From Plazaster borealis (lineage: Eukaryota > Echinodermata > Asteroidea > Forcipulatida > Labidiasteridae), in NCBI GenBank assembly GCA_021014325.1, contig CM037476.1, forward strand, positions 13,118,827-13,182,826: 64,000 nucleotides of DNA, in the 5' to 3' direction. Below are positions 23,901 through 38,900 of the stretch, piece by piece. The notes below the pieces were generated by a model. That model saw only the letters and a list, made by a program, of their open reading frames with translations. It made no database searches and was not told the DNA's origin. Positions within the stretch are counted from its first letter, which is position 1. Each line of letters opens with the position of its first letter. The translations under genes and the position numbers were made by a program.

Positions 23901-26900
23901 AGAAGTTGATTTTTGCCTAAAGGCATTACATTGTACAGCTAATGCATAGCATTTACACACTGTATGTGATACTACTGGTTGTTTCGAGATCCGCTTTCCA
24001 TCTTCTGTCTCAGTCAATTCAGCAATTAAGAAAAGCTTTTAGATTCATTTCTGAAACCATTAAACAACAGTTTAAAACTTGTCAAATCCTTGAGTGTACA
24101 GTACAAGGTATAATGCACTACACACAATTAATGTCAGTCGTCAGGCAGATTTCATGCACTATGAACAACACAACTTTGACAATGACAAACAAAAAGTTGC
24201 AAATGGAAACTTTCCAATCCACATTACTAGACGTCCGATAAGTACACCCTCAAGAAATGTTTGACATTTACGATGGTGAGTGACAACAACAAGATTTCTC
24301 TGAAATGACATTTAATCATTCAGCAAACTGACTATCAGACATAACTAACATCTTTTCAGAGATCCACTCCGCATTAATTTACTGATTGAAAGCTCCCAGC
24401 TTCAAAACGGAAGGAAACACCTTTTAAATTCGGCATCTTCTATTTGTTAAAGGTGGACTATAGGGCTCAAGATTTACACTAGACCGCAGGTCGGAGGTCA
24501 GTGATTTTAGCATCGGGCCAGTAAACTCATGATCGAAAAAGTACAGCAGTTTTTATCCTCACTGTGTAATATCTTTCAATTCTGTTGAGTATATCAAGAT
24601 ATACATGTACTTGCCCATAGTACAAATGAGAGCAATCTTCTCTCAGCGCTTGTCCAAATAAAAACAGTTTATGTTAAAGGCAGGGTGTACTTTTGGTAAT
24701 TACTCCACAAGTTAATGACCATAAAAACTTACTTGGTAAAGAGCACTGGAGAGCTGAAAACATTGTGAGAAATGACCCCCTTTGAAGTAATGTACTTGTA
24801 GTTTTAGAGAAAGAGGTAATTTTTCACCCCAAAATTTGAATCTGAGAAAGGCTTCTCAGGCATCTGAAAGCACACAATTCTATGCAACAACAGAAAAAGG
24901 GTATTTTTTTCTTTCGTTATTTTCTTGCAACTTCATAGGTTTGTTATTTTATGTTTTTATATTATTGTAACATTCTAGTAATTTGGCCTGTGGGCCACGA
25001 GTGGAATGAAAATAAACCAATACCAATACCAATACCAATGCATGTTGGGAGACACCGAGTGAGGATACTGGTCTTTGACAATTACCAAAAGTATACCCTG
25101 CCTTTAAACTGTGTAATTTTGTTTTCCTTCTCATTTTGATTCTGGTCCTGTAAAAAGAATTCTGGTCCAGTAAACATTTTTGACCTACATGATGTACTTG
25201 GCTCTGTGGTGCTGTGGATTTTCCCCCCGAGCTCTAGTGTTTCTGATCAGAAAAGTGTGGGTTCGAGTCCCGCTCTTGACACTTGTGTCCTTGAGCAAGA
25301 CACTAAACCATTTCTGTTTCATCCTTACAGATGGGACGTAAAGCTGTTGGTCCCGTGTGTTGTGTAATGCACGTAAAAGAACCCAGTTACACTTATTGCT
25401 AAGAAAAGGGGGTTACCCCGATGTTTCTGGCACTGGCTGCTGAATGTGCCGCAGCACCTTGCGAACCCTTACATGTACAAGGTGTTACATAAATTGGTCT
25501 CATAATTCAAAAGCTTAAAAAACCTGTCTGGAAATATATGACGATGAGCGCTTTGAGACACCCGTAGATAATTTAAAGTGCTATACAAAAACTAGTTATT
25601 ATTATTACATGATTTGGGGTTGAACAAAGAAAAATTGACTAGAGCGGGATTTGAACCATTAACGTGCCGGCGCCCTACAAACTGAGCTATCTAGCACTAT
25701 GTTGGCGGTCTCCCTATTTTGTCAATATCTTTGTTCGGGGATGTCCATAAGAAGCCATACAACCGTTGGCTGCCGTGTAGCCAGGGATCACACCCAAGTT
25801 CACGATACAACCTAGGAAGTGGCAGCCAGGGGATCACCTTAAGGGGATGCGATTTTGTTATTTTTTTAATCTCCAGCTTTTTGTGTGTTTGGCTCTAGTC
25901 TTAGGGGGTTTAATTTCGTTCATTTGTCCTTTTATGTTAGGCCTCTTGTAAATTGTTTGTAATTTATTTCCCTTTTAACGACCTTCTGCCAAGTCTTGTC
26001 ACCTTTTTGTTATTTATCTTTTGATGAATTTTATCCTCCTGTATCGAGCAACACACTCCTACTTTTTATGAATATACACATTCCTTAATAAACCCAATTG
26101 AAGAACACTGTCCAGCACATGTAGCAGAAATGAACCTGTTGGGCATAAGGTGTCAGGAAAGCAGCATTCCTGAAGAGGCACTGGGAGCATGCCTGGCATA
26201 CTGCATCAAGAGCCAATTCATCTAATCAGGGTTATAATATCTATGGAAGGAGGTTTATCGGAGGTGGAGAGAGGTATGAAGATCCCCAGCGCACATGTCT
26301 TGAACTTTGCTCTTGTTTGAAAGAAAATGCCAACACATTCTTAGCCGTGGAGAGATACACTGTATACACTGTATACAGTGGCTCCCGATCAAACTGCGCA
26401 TCGTATAAGTTATATCTTCTAACATTCAAATCTGTTCATGGCTTATCTCCTGTCTATATATCAGATCTTCTCCGTAAATATATTCCTGTTCGTCCTCTTC
26501 GATCTGCTGGCCAATCCCGTCTGACGCAAAGTACTTTTTCCACTAAATTCTATGGTCAAAGAGCCTTCAACTACATTGCACCTTCATTATGGAATGACTT
26601 ACCTCTTCATATTCGCCCAGCTAGCTCTCTTCAAATTTTCAAGGGACTTTTAAAAACTAATTTGTTTAAATCTTTATTTGTGTAACTTGCTATTATTTTC
26701 ATCTCATTGTTTTTATGTTTTGTGTTGTGCATAGAGGCTTCTGCATTATGCGCTATACAGTATAAATATCTCGTATTATTATTATTATTTATTATTTTAC
26801 GTTGCACATAGGGGAAAATCTACATGTATGTTTGTACAGGCCTGGGCCCAATTTCATAAAGCATGTACATGTACATGTAGGCACAAAAACTTGCTAAGCA

Positions 26901-29900
26901 CAGAAAACTCTTGCTTAGCAAAAATAGGTTACCAGCCAAAATACCATACAGTTGCCATTGCTGTGACTGGTACCCCACTCATCTCTTGCTTAGTAAAGAA
27001 ATTTGCTGAGCAGAATTTCTGCTAAACAGCTTTATGAAATTGGGCCCAACAGGTCGTCTCGAAAGAAGAGGACTATTACACTACAATAACAATTGTTGCA
27101 CGCTGTGATGGGGTCCGGTTTTGTACAGCCTCACCGCCTCGGGTGCCATTAGCCCCCTAAGGGGTACAAAACACCATGGACCCCATCACACTCCCAGCAT
27201 CAGGCCTGGAATTACACGAAGGCCACGGAGGCCATGGCCTCTGTTGCCCCTGGTCTTGGCCTTGGTGCCCCTTCAAAAGTGTCCCATAGACTTTCAGATT
27301 ATACAATGGAAGTGCCCTTCGCAAAATTAAAATGGCCTTGCCCTCTCAAAGATGAAATTCCAGGACTGCAGCATGCAACAATTAATACACTATCAGTATC
27401 AGCAACAGGTATGAGTAACTGAAACGGTAACTTACATGTACAAGTCATATGAGTTGTAGTGATTCAGACGGTGAAATTTTCTGGGGAGAATTATCTTGGG
27501 CACAAAAATACTGCGTACAGTTGGAACTGACACGGCTAGCAATGTGACAAGGTTTTGATCATCACACCTAAACAGCAAAGCCCAGTTTGTCTAGACTTTT
27601 TCAGCCAGACAAACAATTTGTCTAGACTCTTTCAACCAGACAAACAAACACTTCAAAACAGAACCATAACAATGCGATAAGCCTTAGTCTATGGGTTACA
27701 GATCAAGGCACTTGGGCATTTACATTAGTATAATTTTTTTTTTGAGGGGGGTTGCTGGGGAGCATAAGGAAATAATTTAAATGTTGAGATCTTTATACAC
27801 ATAGTGTACTCTACCAACAATAAGATTAAAGGTCTGGATTAGGGATTAGAGTGTACATAAATGTATCACGATCCCGCACTGCCTAATTCCAACATTCACA
27901 AGCGGGAAATGTTGATCTCACAAGCATTTCCTTCCATTTCATTTGGTTAGGAAACTCACAGACTGATTTGAATAAAAGTAAAAAATTGCTTTTGGCACAG
28001 GATTTTATACAGTGCTAATCAATACAGTTGTTTTTTTCTTTGATCTCATTTGGGGGTAAAGGTTCTGATCAGGAGAGGGGTCACATCAGGGTCACATCAG
28101 GGTCACATCAGGGTCACATCAGGGTCACAACATCCTTCAACACTATTTAAGACGATTCTGAAAGCCCTCTTGTTTCAGGAGGCTTACCATCAATTTAATT
28201 CTTCTGTGCCTCAGCGCCTTTGAGCAAACCTTTGATTTAGGCGCTTTATAAATTTTGTATGATTGATTGATTGATCCTTCCCGCCCCCAACCCCACCAAA
28301 CTCTGGTTCCGCCACTGCCTTTATGTACCTATCCATTCTTGGAGTTGGATATACTGTTGAAATTTCGAGCAGTATTTCCCCTCCCTATAATTGAACTATT
28401 TTCATCCCCCATTTTGATTTGCTCAGGAAATTACTTCACCTTATTACACTCACTGAACATGTACGTATGTTCTTCATTACAGTTTAAAGGCACTGGACAC
28501 GCTTGGTAAGTGTCAAAGACCAGGGCCAAATTTCATGGCTCTGGTGACTGCAGAATTCTGTGCTTACGATCTCCATTCTCCGCTTACTGTGCAAGCCCCG
28601 AATTTCTGTGCTAGCTGTGTAAGCGAAGAACGCCTAGTAGCGTGTAGTACGCACACGCACAAGCAAAAATTCCCTGCTAACCCATGAAATACTCTTGACG
28701 TAAGCGCAGAATTCCCTGCTTCCGTAAGCGTCGATTCTTTGCTTACGGCAAGCAGAGCCATGACATTGGGCCTAGTATTCTCACTTGGTGTATCCCAACA
28801 TATGCATAAAATAACAAGAAAGTATAAGCAAGAAAATAATGAAAGAAAAAACACCCTTGTTGCACAAATTTGTGTGCTTTCAAATGCCTGAAAAAGGCTT
28901 CAGTCTTTTTCAGATTCAAATATTTTAGTGAGAAATTACCTCTTTCTCAAAAACTACGTTACTTCAGAGGGAGTCGTTTCACACAATGTTTTATACTATC
29001 CACAGCTTTCCGTTGCGCGTTACCTAGTAAGTTTTTATGCTAATTGAGTAATTACCAAATGTGTACAGTGCCTTTAAACTTCATAATTTTAGACTGGTCT
29101 GACAGGAATATTCCGATGGTTTTGCATGGATTTAAGGCATGGGACTGTTTGGTTAGGTACGGGGCAGAGGGGTTAATTTTTCCCAAATCTTACACAAATA
29201 AAAACAGAAGTAAATGTACCAATTTCTAAGAACTGATAATAAGTATTTTTAAGTATCGGCCTAAGTATTCTTTTTTGCATTCTCTGGCCATTGTTTTTTC
29301 CTTCTTGCTGTGCCCAAATTTTCCCACTTTTTGCCCAGAAATTTGGAGGGCTGTGGCATTTAGCCAGCAGTGGGCCCAACTTCAATCATGTAGGGCTACT
29401 TCAACAGAGACTGTATGTAGCTTCACAAAGTTATGCTCAGCAAAAGTTTGCAGGAAACCTGTCACAAATGGTATTAAGTTATGTGGCATTTTGGCTGGTA
29501 CATTAAACTTTATTCTGGTAAGCAAAGATGTTTTGTGCTTCTAAGGCAGTTCTATGGGAAAAATAAATAAATGATGGAATAAAAAGAGGAAAGTGCCAGG
29601 CTCAGACAGACTTTGTCCAGTGTTTTTCAACTTTCAATGGCACAGCTGAAACAACCAAACGAGGAAATCAGCTTATCAGCTGAAAAATTGTATGTCTGCT
29701 TTTGGCATGTTTAGTAGATTTCAAGAACCTTTTGGTTACAGTCCTCAGCTCTTTTTTTTTTTTTTTAGATGAGATATCACCTAAAATCACACACCTGGAT
29801 GGCAACTTCAAGGTGAGGGCTACACTTAACTCATTTGGGCTTTCGACCCAATTCAACAGTCACTAGGGCGCATTGCCACTTACATGTACCCCTGAGGCTG

Positions 29901-32900
29901 AAACAGTCATGGGTATCATCCACTAGGAACATGGCTGGTACAATAGAGCAGTTTACCTTCCCAACTTTTTAGGAAGCAATTATGGTTTTAAAAGTGCCTT
30001 GCTTGAGGGCACAAGTGTCATAACAATAATAATAACCAGTTTTATATAGCGCTTTTCACACCCGAAGGGCGTCTCAAAGCGCTTCCAACATTATTACCCC
30101 TGGTCACTGAGCCATTTACAATGAATTCATTCCTTCAACCATCTCATCTCCCTGGGGAGTATACAGCCTGCGCAACAAATTCCCCCCCCCCACAGTAGTG
30201 TGGTTGGGGTCTACGAGCGAATATTGGCTGGGCAGGCGCTGCGTGGTCGGGGAACCCGGTCAATAGTTCGCCCCGGCCGCCTGTGCTGTACTCCACAGAA
30301 CCGGGGGGACATGGGTGACTGGAGCCCACTGAGCCATGAAGGCTTGTCCCATCGCGCAGCTCTCTGCTCGGGGGAGGATCGAAGGGTAAGGAGAGGCCCG
30401 GTACTACGCCTCGTTTACCCTGTCGACCCTTCTTGGCTTTAGTTCCGGCATCGGGGGCCTGGGTAACCCGCCCCTTGCCTGAACCTGCCTTTCGTTTGGT
30501 AGTCCCGCTACCCTTGGTCGATGCCGGGGACCGAGTACTCGGCCCCGCGACTCCGCCAGCGGGACTGCCAGCACCCGTAGCCACCAGAGGCTGCGGGCGC
30601 TGGACGGCAGACTGGCCCGGCAACGAAACGTCACCAATACAGTCCACCGAGGATTCGGTCTGTCCCGGGGGGGGAGTATTTGCCCCCGGTTACGACAGAA
30701 GGATTCCTCCCAAAATGCTTCATCTTCAACTTTACACACTCAAAAAAAGCACTCTACACACAGCTTACGTATACACTAACTTCTTTTCTCACTTGAAAAA
30801 ATCTCTCAAGGCAATAAAAACGGGAATAAGACGTAATGTTTTTCTTATAACGGAGCTTATCCAAAACACGTCTTACCCGACCTGCCGCTAAGAGAAAAGA
30901 GGAGGATCATGTGGTGTACCACGGGGCGCTATGGGTGGCCCAATAGAGGGCGCTATGTAAAATCTTAGCGGTATTACCTGCCGGTATAGGGAAATATGCA
31001 AAAATAGTATTGAGCTCTACAGGTAAGTATGAGTGAAGTAGACATGCGCTACTCGGCTAAATCAATCACAAGATCCATCTCTGCCCTCACAGGTACCCAT
31101 TTACCCCTGGGTGGAGAGAAGCAATTATAGTTACATGTAAGTGTCTTGCTCAGGGACACAAGTGTTACGACCGAGACTCGAACCCACACTCTGCTGAACA
31201 GAAACACCAGAGCTTGAGTTCGGTGCTCTTATCCTCTCGGCCATGACACCCTACATGACCGGGATTCGAACCCAGACTCTACTGCTGACAACACCAGAAC
31301 TCGGGTCCGATGAACTAGAACGCTCGGCCACGATCAAAGAGCATGATTTCCCTTATTAGAAAATTACTGCATTTTTTGTCACCAGGCAGACACAAACAAA
31401 TTCAAATCTGAATATTTGTACACATACCTTAGGATGGACCACCAGCATCTGCTTTCCCCTCTTCTCATTAAGAAGCTGTGAGATGATGTCTTGTTGTCCC
31501 GTCTCGCAGAGACGCGATGCCCTCATCTTCTCCGCATCCGTGACCACGCCCTCCTGGAGAATCTTCCTGAAGGAGATGCTAGCCTTGGCGCCGTGGGAAC
31601 GCAGGGCGTTCATCACCAACGACTTCTGTCTGTGGTCACGCCAAGCGGTGGACAATGTTAGATAACCGTAGCAAACAGTAAAAAGCATGGCTGTTTATAG
31701 ACTGGCGCAACAGACAGCATGCACGGTTAACAAATGTCTGGAAGGTCAGGAACTACATGTAGCATGCCACCAAGGGTCGTATCTAGTCATGCCCCTTTGC
31801 AAAGCTGACTAACACAGCACTCTTCGTTAGGGGATATTAGTTTGGTGAACTTGGCATCAGTTACACCTTAAAACAGCTACTGGACCCTGTTTATCATGCA
31901 CAAACAACAGAAAAAAAGAGTTGTTGGTTAAAACACAAATATTTTCATTCAAGAAACACAGAGTTTAGTATCTAGACCTTATGAACAAGAGTAGGGCGCC
32001 CTCGCCTAGAGGTAAAAAGGAGGTTGTTCATTGGCCAATCCTGTGCGCCACGTGTAAAAATCTGTGAAGTTCAATTGTTCCATTTTTGTAATCAAAGGTT
32101 ACATGGTCTACTGTACACGTGTAAATCGATCGTGGTTTTGAATATGATAGGAATCCGGGTATTTTGACAAAGCGAGGACATCATCGCTTTACTTTTTAGG
32201 TGTTCGTCCAACAGCCAAACACAGGTTGTTATTTATTATTATTTTAGCCCAGGGGCTAAATTGCCACAAACTTTACAATTTAAAAACAATTCAATGTACA
32301 TAAAATTACTTCTTTAAAAATAGTTACGGATTTACACACTGCATGAAAACTAAAATACATGTACATTCAGAAAACAAAAACATAGCACACACTTTAAAAG
32401 GAGAAAGTTATACTTGGTTCAAAATACTGACAAACTAAGGTACATGTACATTATCAGAACTTTTGTAGACTGTTTGTTTTGCACTTAATTTCGGAAAGAT
32501 TGTTACTGTTCCCTAATTGATATTGCACCCTACCACCTCGTGGCTTGGGTAACCACTGATGGAACACGCCAGAATCTTTCAGTTTTGTTGCAAAGCTGAT
32601 GTAAAGATCATTTTTGAGGTCATGGAGTGGGACTAAAATTGCAATTAATAAGCGCATGATCGTAACTTACATTTACCCAAGCCCAACATACTTTTAAGAG
32701 CACAGTTTTGAATAATCTCCAATTTGTTGACATGAGCTCTAGAACCCTTCATTCTATACTGGGGCTGCATACTCTGTCAATGGTCTAAGATGTAACCGTT
32801 ATAAAATGTTAATAAATCTGGAATGGATAAGTGGAATTTTTTCAATAGTTTAGGCATGATTAAAGGTATCGTACTTGTTTGGTAATGACTCAAAACAAAT

Positions 32901-35900
32901 AATAGCATAAAAACTTACTTGGTAACAAGCAAAGGAGAGCTGTTGATAGTATAAAACATTGTAGGAAACGACTCCCTCTGAAGTAACGTAGTTTTTGAGA
33001 AAGAGGTAATTCTCACTAAAATATAAAAAACTTCTTGCAAGAAGTTTTTATTCCTATCTGAAAGCACACAAATTTGTACAACAACCTGGGTGGTTTTTCT
33101 TTCAATATTATCTTGCAAATCCGATGACCAATTGAGCCCAAATTTTCACAGGCTTGTTATTTTATGCATGTTGGGATACACCAAGTGAGAACACTGGTCT
33201 TTGACAATTTCCAAACGTGTTCAGTGCCTTTAAATCTTACTGCTACAAATGTGTGTAGCTTTACGATAAATCTGATTTAACATGTTAATCTCATTTGAGG
33301 TCAGAACTAATTAAGACGCCAATAATTAACACAATCGACAGTGTGGAGATCAGTGGATGGAATTTGTAGCGGAGGAAGCTAAGGGATATTCTTCATTAAA
33401 GCATACAGTCATTGTTGCACATTTATCTGGATTGATTTTCATATTATTTGGAATTAAGCCCATCCACTGAACTCATTCAAAACAGGTTGCATATTGTGAA
33501 AATCATTACCTCCACTGTTCTCCACAATTAGTCAAATTGTCAACACATTTCAATCGACTGTTAAAGACATTTTCAGAATTGACAGCAACTATTAGCAAGA
33601 GAACCAATGGCCCAAACTTAGTCCCTTGTGGGCAAGGTTTTTGCCAGGATTTGGTAAAAGGATGTCAAAATTTGCTGGAAATTAAAAAAAACTGTGTGTC
33701 CAAGTTGTTCACTTACAATATATTTACTTGTACAATGTATGTAAATGACAGATAAAACAAGGGTGTCCAAAAAACACCCGTACACCCCTCTGGCTAACAC
33801 TATGTTTGTGGGAGACCACCCTTAAAGGACATTAAAACTGGAGAGAATATATTTGTGTACAAAACCATTGGGGAGAACAAAGAAAAGTCCTTTAATTATC
33901 AGGTTAACAAACATGTAATGTGCATGTGAAGCTACATTTACGTATGTACATTAGATGAATTGGCCAGAGGACCACTCACTGGCAAGTATTGAATTGGGGA
34001 GAACAAAGAAAAATTGTCTAGAGCGGGATTGGAACCAACGACCTCCGGATTAACGTGCCGACGCTCTACCAATTGAGCTCTAGCCCTATGTTGGCGGTCT
34101 CCCTATTTTGTCAATATCTTTGTTCGGGGGTGCCAGTCAGAAGCCATACAACCGTAAACTGCCGTGTAGCCAGGGATCACACCCAAGTTTACGATACAAC
34201 CTGGGAAGCGGCAGAAAGGGGATGCAACTTTTTATTTCAGATACTGTAAAATATGGCAAGTATTGAAGTACAAGATTCAGGCCTGATACTTCAATGAGGC
34301 AACAGAGGAATAATTTACTCTCCACAAACAACAATATTATATCATTTCCCTTTATGATTCTCTTGAATAGGCTATCTGCACAAGCGCCATCTTAAAAATC
34401 CACCGCAATGCATCTTGGGAAACCGAGTACAGTTCAAAAATAAATCAAGCTGCCAAGATGGACGCCATGCTATAGCTTCAAAATCACTACCATGATGGTT
34501 GCTTGTATTGCTTGGCCTAGAATTTCATCTTTGAGAGGGCAAGGCTATTTTCATTTTGCGAAGGGCACGTCCATTGGAAAATCTTAAAGTCTACGGGAAA
34601 CTTTTGAAGGGGCACCAATGCCACTTGCTATGGGCAATAGAGGCTGGCCATGGCCTCCTCGTAATTCCAGGCCTCCTGTGATTTGACTTGGACTTTACTA
34701 CATGTAGATAGATATGAGACTTGCCCTTTAAAAGACTCGATGACAACTCTGGTGCATGATGTACTTGCCACAAAACTTATTATAGCACAGATCTATTTGG
34801 TCTGCAATTTAACAAGATGTTCAAAGTGCCTGGCATTGTTTGTGGTCCATCTCGCCGACAAGAAAACCTGGTTTAACTCAATCAAGTACACTAATGATGA
34901 GAATCCTTGGCTGGTGCTGACTGTATTCACATACTCTAGATACATGTAGTCTGTTAATTGGGATTCTAATGTGTTAAGAAACATCTTCCAAAGATGCTAT
35001 CTTGCAGATGGTGAGAGATCTATGGAATTTGTTCAATCTATACCCTCAGACCCTCTATTAAAACTGTGTCCGTCATTTCAACACATGTAGACACATCATT
35101 TCAACACAAAAAGGATAGAAGATTGACACTCAATTCAGTGCAAATTACATGTATGCCTTGTCCACACAACACTGCAGGCGCAAACAGCTCAGTGAAAATT
35201 GCCATTGATCTTTTATGGACCAGAAAATCAAAATTAGGTTATACAAGCAATGTACGTATAGTACACGCTACAAAATTGTATACGTGTACACTAACCGGTA
35301 GGCTACTGGCGTATAATACAGCTGTACGTGTATGATACAGATATTTTGAATTTATAACCAATTGATATGATTGATGTAAGAAGTACTATAAACTATAAAT
35401 AGTAGTAAACTTGCGGGTACAACCATGTGTAAAATCTCTTTGGGAGGAGTGTTGGTTCTGAAATGTGTACTTATTGCCCTGGCCGGACCTGGATGTACAT
35501 ACGTTCCTAAAAATATACAATGTAGCCCTACAGCTGGCCTGGAGTTTCATCTTTGAGAGGGCAAGGCCATTTTAATTTTAATTGGAGACATTTTAAAATA
35601 GGGGAAACTTTTGAAGGGGCACCAAGGCCATGACTAGGGGCAACAGAGGCCATGTCCTCTGTGTAAATCTTAAGCCTGCTACACTCGCCGTGTACCCAGA
35701 CAAATTTGGCTATTTAGGGAAAGTGTGTACTGCAAAAGGTCATTTAAGCAATTCATGTGCAAAATTGTGTGAAAGTTTGTGTTTCTCAGCCGTTTGATAG
35801 TCGTTGTACCAAATTTAAATTCTACATTGAGGAATGGACAAAAACATGACTTAAGAATTTGATTCTAGGAAATGAACAAGTACCAGTTACATGTAAGAGC

Positions 35901-38900
35901 GTCATTTGTTTTTAAAGTTAGTAATTTTATTGCTTTTTACGACCTGCTACAGGACAAACTGTTGTAAAAATTGTTGTCCCAATTCTCACAAAAATAAACA
36001 CATATTTTCAAGCATTGACAGCTGCTACAGCATTAGAGCTCCTCCCTATGGAATTTTATTTATTTAGGACATACGTACATGTAGTGAAAAAACCCTGTTC
36101 CGTACACGTGTACAAATTAGTAATTGAACAAACAGATTACATATTCAGTATAAATTACTCATTTGTACGGAATTCAAACGTAATCTGTTTGTGCGGAATA
36201 GTAATTCGTACAGAAAACTATTCTTGTACATATATGTATGAATTACTAATTCATACGTACGGATCCCTGGTACGGAACAGTAATTCGTACGTATGGATGA
36301 TACATACACTGTAGGCCCCCTGACTAATTTGTATGTTCGTACAGAATTATAGTAATCTGAGCGTATAAAACATTAATTTGTACTGTACGTAAATTTGTAC
36401 TGTACGTACAAATTAGTCATCCGTACGTACGGAATAGTTTTTTTTAACCATGTCCTAAATACACTTCCATACATGTGTGTACATGTACCCTCACAGAATA
36501 AAACAAGATGCAATGCTTGAACATCAATGAAACCTCCACACTACCCATCCTGACATTCTACAAATAATTATGACTTCTCCAAGAATCTCTTTCCTTATTA
36601 TGCCAGACTGTAAATATCACCTCTAGTCATCAATTGCCCACCCATCCCTCCCCTTAGCACCCCCCCCCCCCCATCATTCCCTGGACATGCAGCAGGCAGA
36701 GAGGTGGTGGATTTACGTCATTGGTCATAGAGGAATTCCAGGGAGACCGATGGTTTTATAAATCGCGCATACAGTAGTGCTGTCAAAATGCCTGGTGCAG
36801 GGCTGGTGAGAATGTCAAAGTTCACCAGTAGCACCTGGTAACTGTAGCTGAATTACAGTATCAAGTAACAACACTGTACAAAACTATACAGGGACTTGCC
36901 CAATGAGTGTCATCCACTTGAAACAAGTATGTATCCAGATAATTTATCTCACCAAGTCAACTTATTTTTACTTGGTGAAGATAATTTATCTCCTCAAGTT
37001 AATATTGCTCAACCTACAAGTTATGTACATTGTAAGAAATTGACTTGCCATTCTGATTCAGACAATTTATTTTCCAAAGTCAATAGACCTTACATCATAG
37101 TGCGGTTGGTCATCTTGATTTTCTCCTATTCAACTCAATGTAACTAAACCAAGGCTGGAAGGAAAAATAGTCTGGTTCCTTTTTGTACAATGAATATTGG
37201 CATCCATTACTAGTTACTGGATACAGGGTACCTGACCACTATGGTGGCAGCATGATTGCTCAACCTAAGAAGTTCACTTGCTCTGATACATATAATTTGT
37301 CTGCACCAAGACGACTTACTCAAACTACATTTTATAAGAACTGGACAGATCATCTTAATTTCAGTAAGGCATCTTGGCATTCTTGGCGAGTATAAATTAT
37401 TGGATAATAAAGAGAGATTGGACTGCAGTTTGTGCCTGGAAAGCACCAGGCACAAGACTTTGCCTGCACTTTTCAATGTTCAAAGCTGAGAAACCAAAAA
37501 CAAGACAATCAGCTGATCAGCTTAACAATTGCATGCCTGCATAAATTATGACATGTAGGGCTATGTATTGTTGATCATGACATGTATGTACATGTACAAA
37601 AACTCTGGGACAAGGATGCTTATTTGATCTTAACTAACCCGGTTGTCACACGGGCGTAAAATTAACGCTTGACGCAGTTTATAGAGGACATTGACGCCTA
37701 AACAACCATAGACTGCAAAGAAAAGGCTTTGCGTTGCCATTACAGCATCTGGTGATTATCATCGTGCATCCAAAACAAGCGTTTACATAAGTTTAGTGAT
37801 CGGAGGTGAGCACAAAACTCTTAATTTTTGCAGTAACCGGAAGCTGAGGTCAAGTTTAATTCTCAGGTTTTCTTCGTTATAATTGTTGAATCGATTTTAC
37901 TTTCATTTTTTGTATATAAATATTACATTCCCAACAACGTTTTCACAGTCATAAACTACGTTAAACTAAAATAATGGACGAAACAAAATCTCGCCCACGT
38001 AAAACTCCATATGGTTGGAAGTTCGAATGAACGCGAGACTTGCACAGTCTATTGTGATAAAAATGTGAACAGATTGGAAGGGAAAACAATCAACATACAT
38101 GTATGGCAGGAGACACATGGCACGAGACACTACAAAGTGTTGCAGGCCTGATGTGTACAATGTACTACCATAGAGAAAGGGTACTACATCACAGAGGCAA
38201 CAGCAGGTAATTGCCTCCATGCCCAGCTGGGCCTAATTTCGAAGAGCTGCTTTAAATTGCCTCCACACCCAGCTGGGCCTAATTTCGAAGAGCTGCTTTA
38301 AAGCACAAAAAGTAGCCAAGCACAACAAAATGATGCCAACCAGAATTTAGGTACATGTAGTCAGCCGAAATACCATTTTACATACAATTTGTGACTGGTA
38401 TCCTGCTCATTTTTGTTTTTAAGCAGCTCTATGAAATTGGGCCCAAGTCATACATGGGTGATCCTGAAAATGTTCATAGTAGAAATTGAAAATTCCCTCA
38501 GATTGTGTGAGGTGCCCTTACAAATACTACTGAAAAATCTGCCTTGCTCTCACAAGAACTAATTACACTAGATATCAGATTAGGGCCCAAGTTCATAGCT
38601 AGCTCTTTCAAGCAGAAAATTTTGCAAACAATTTTTCTGCTAGGTAGAAGCAAAACTTAGCAGGGAACCAGTCAAAGAGGGTGATCAATTCTCTATGGTA
38701 TGATTTGGAATTTTTGGCTGGTCACCTAACTGTTGGCAAGCAGATTGTTTTTCGCTTTCATAATATGAATTTTGGCTTGCCCGAGGGATGAGATTTAATG
38801 TGAAAATTCCTGAAACTGGGTTGCACTGTTGCAGGCATGGGTTCCCCCTTTATTTTAGACCCTGAACTCCCAGATGTTACAATTCAGGAGGTTTGAACAT

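Larger units (their letters stand above)
23205..31427 (-). other. HLCS intron 2
   Basis: 8.2 kb. 23205-24460 shows nothing I recognise. After that come repeat L with MITE A, two SINE types, two LINE ends, MITEs B, A and F, element H and the split SINE. Confidence 0.7.

Noticed and set aside
33990..34090. Functional tRNA gene on the minus strand
   Set aside because: Good A and B boxes, but stem mismatches and a conserved non-tRNA body shared with 25618-25860 identify a SINE.
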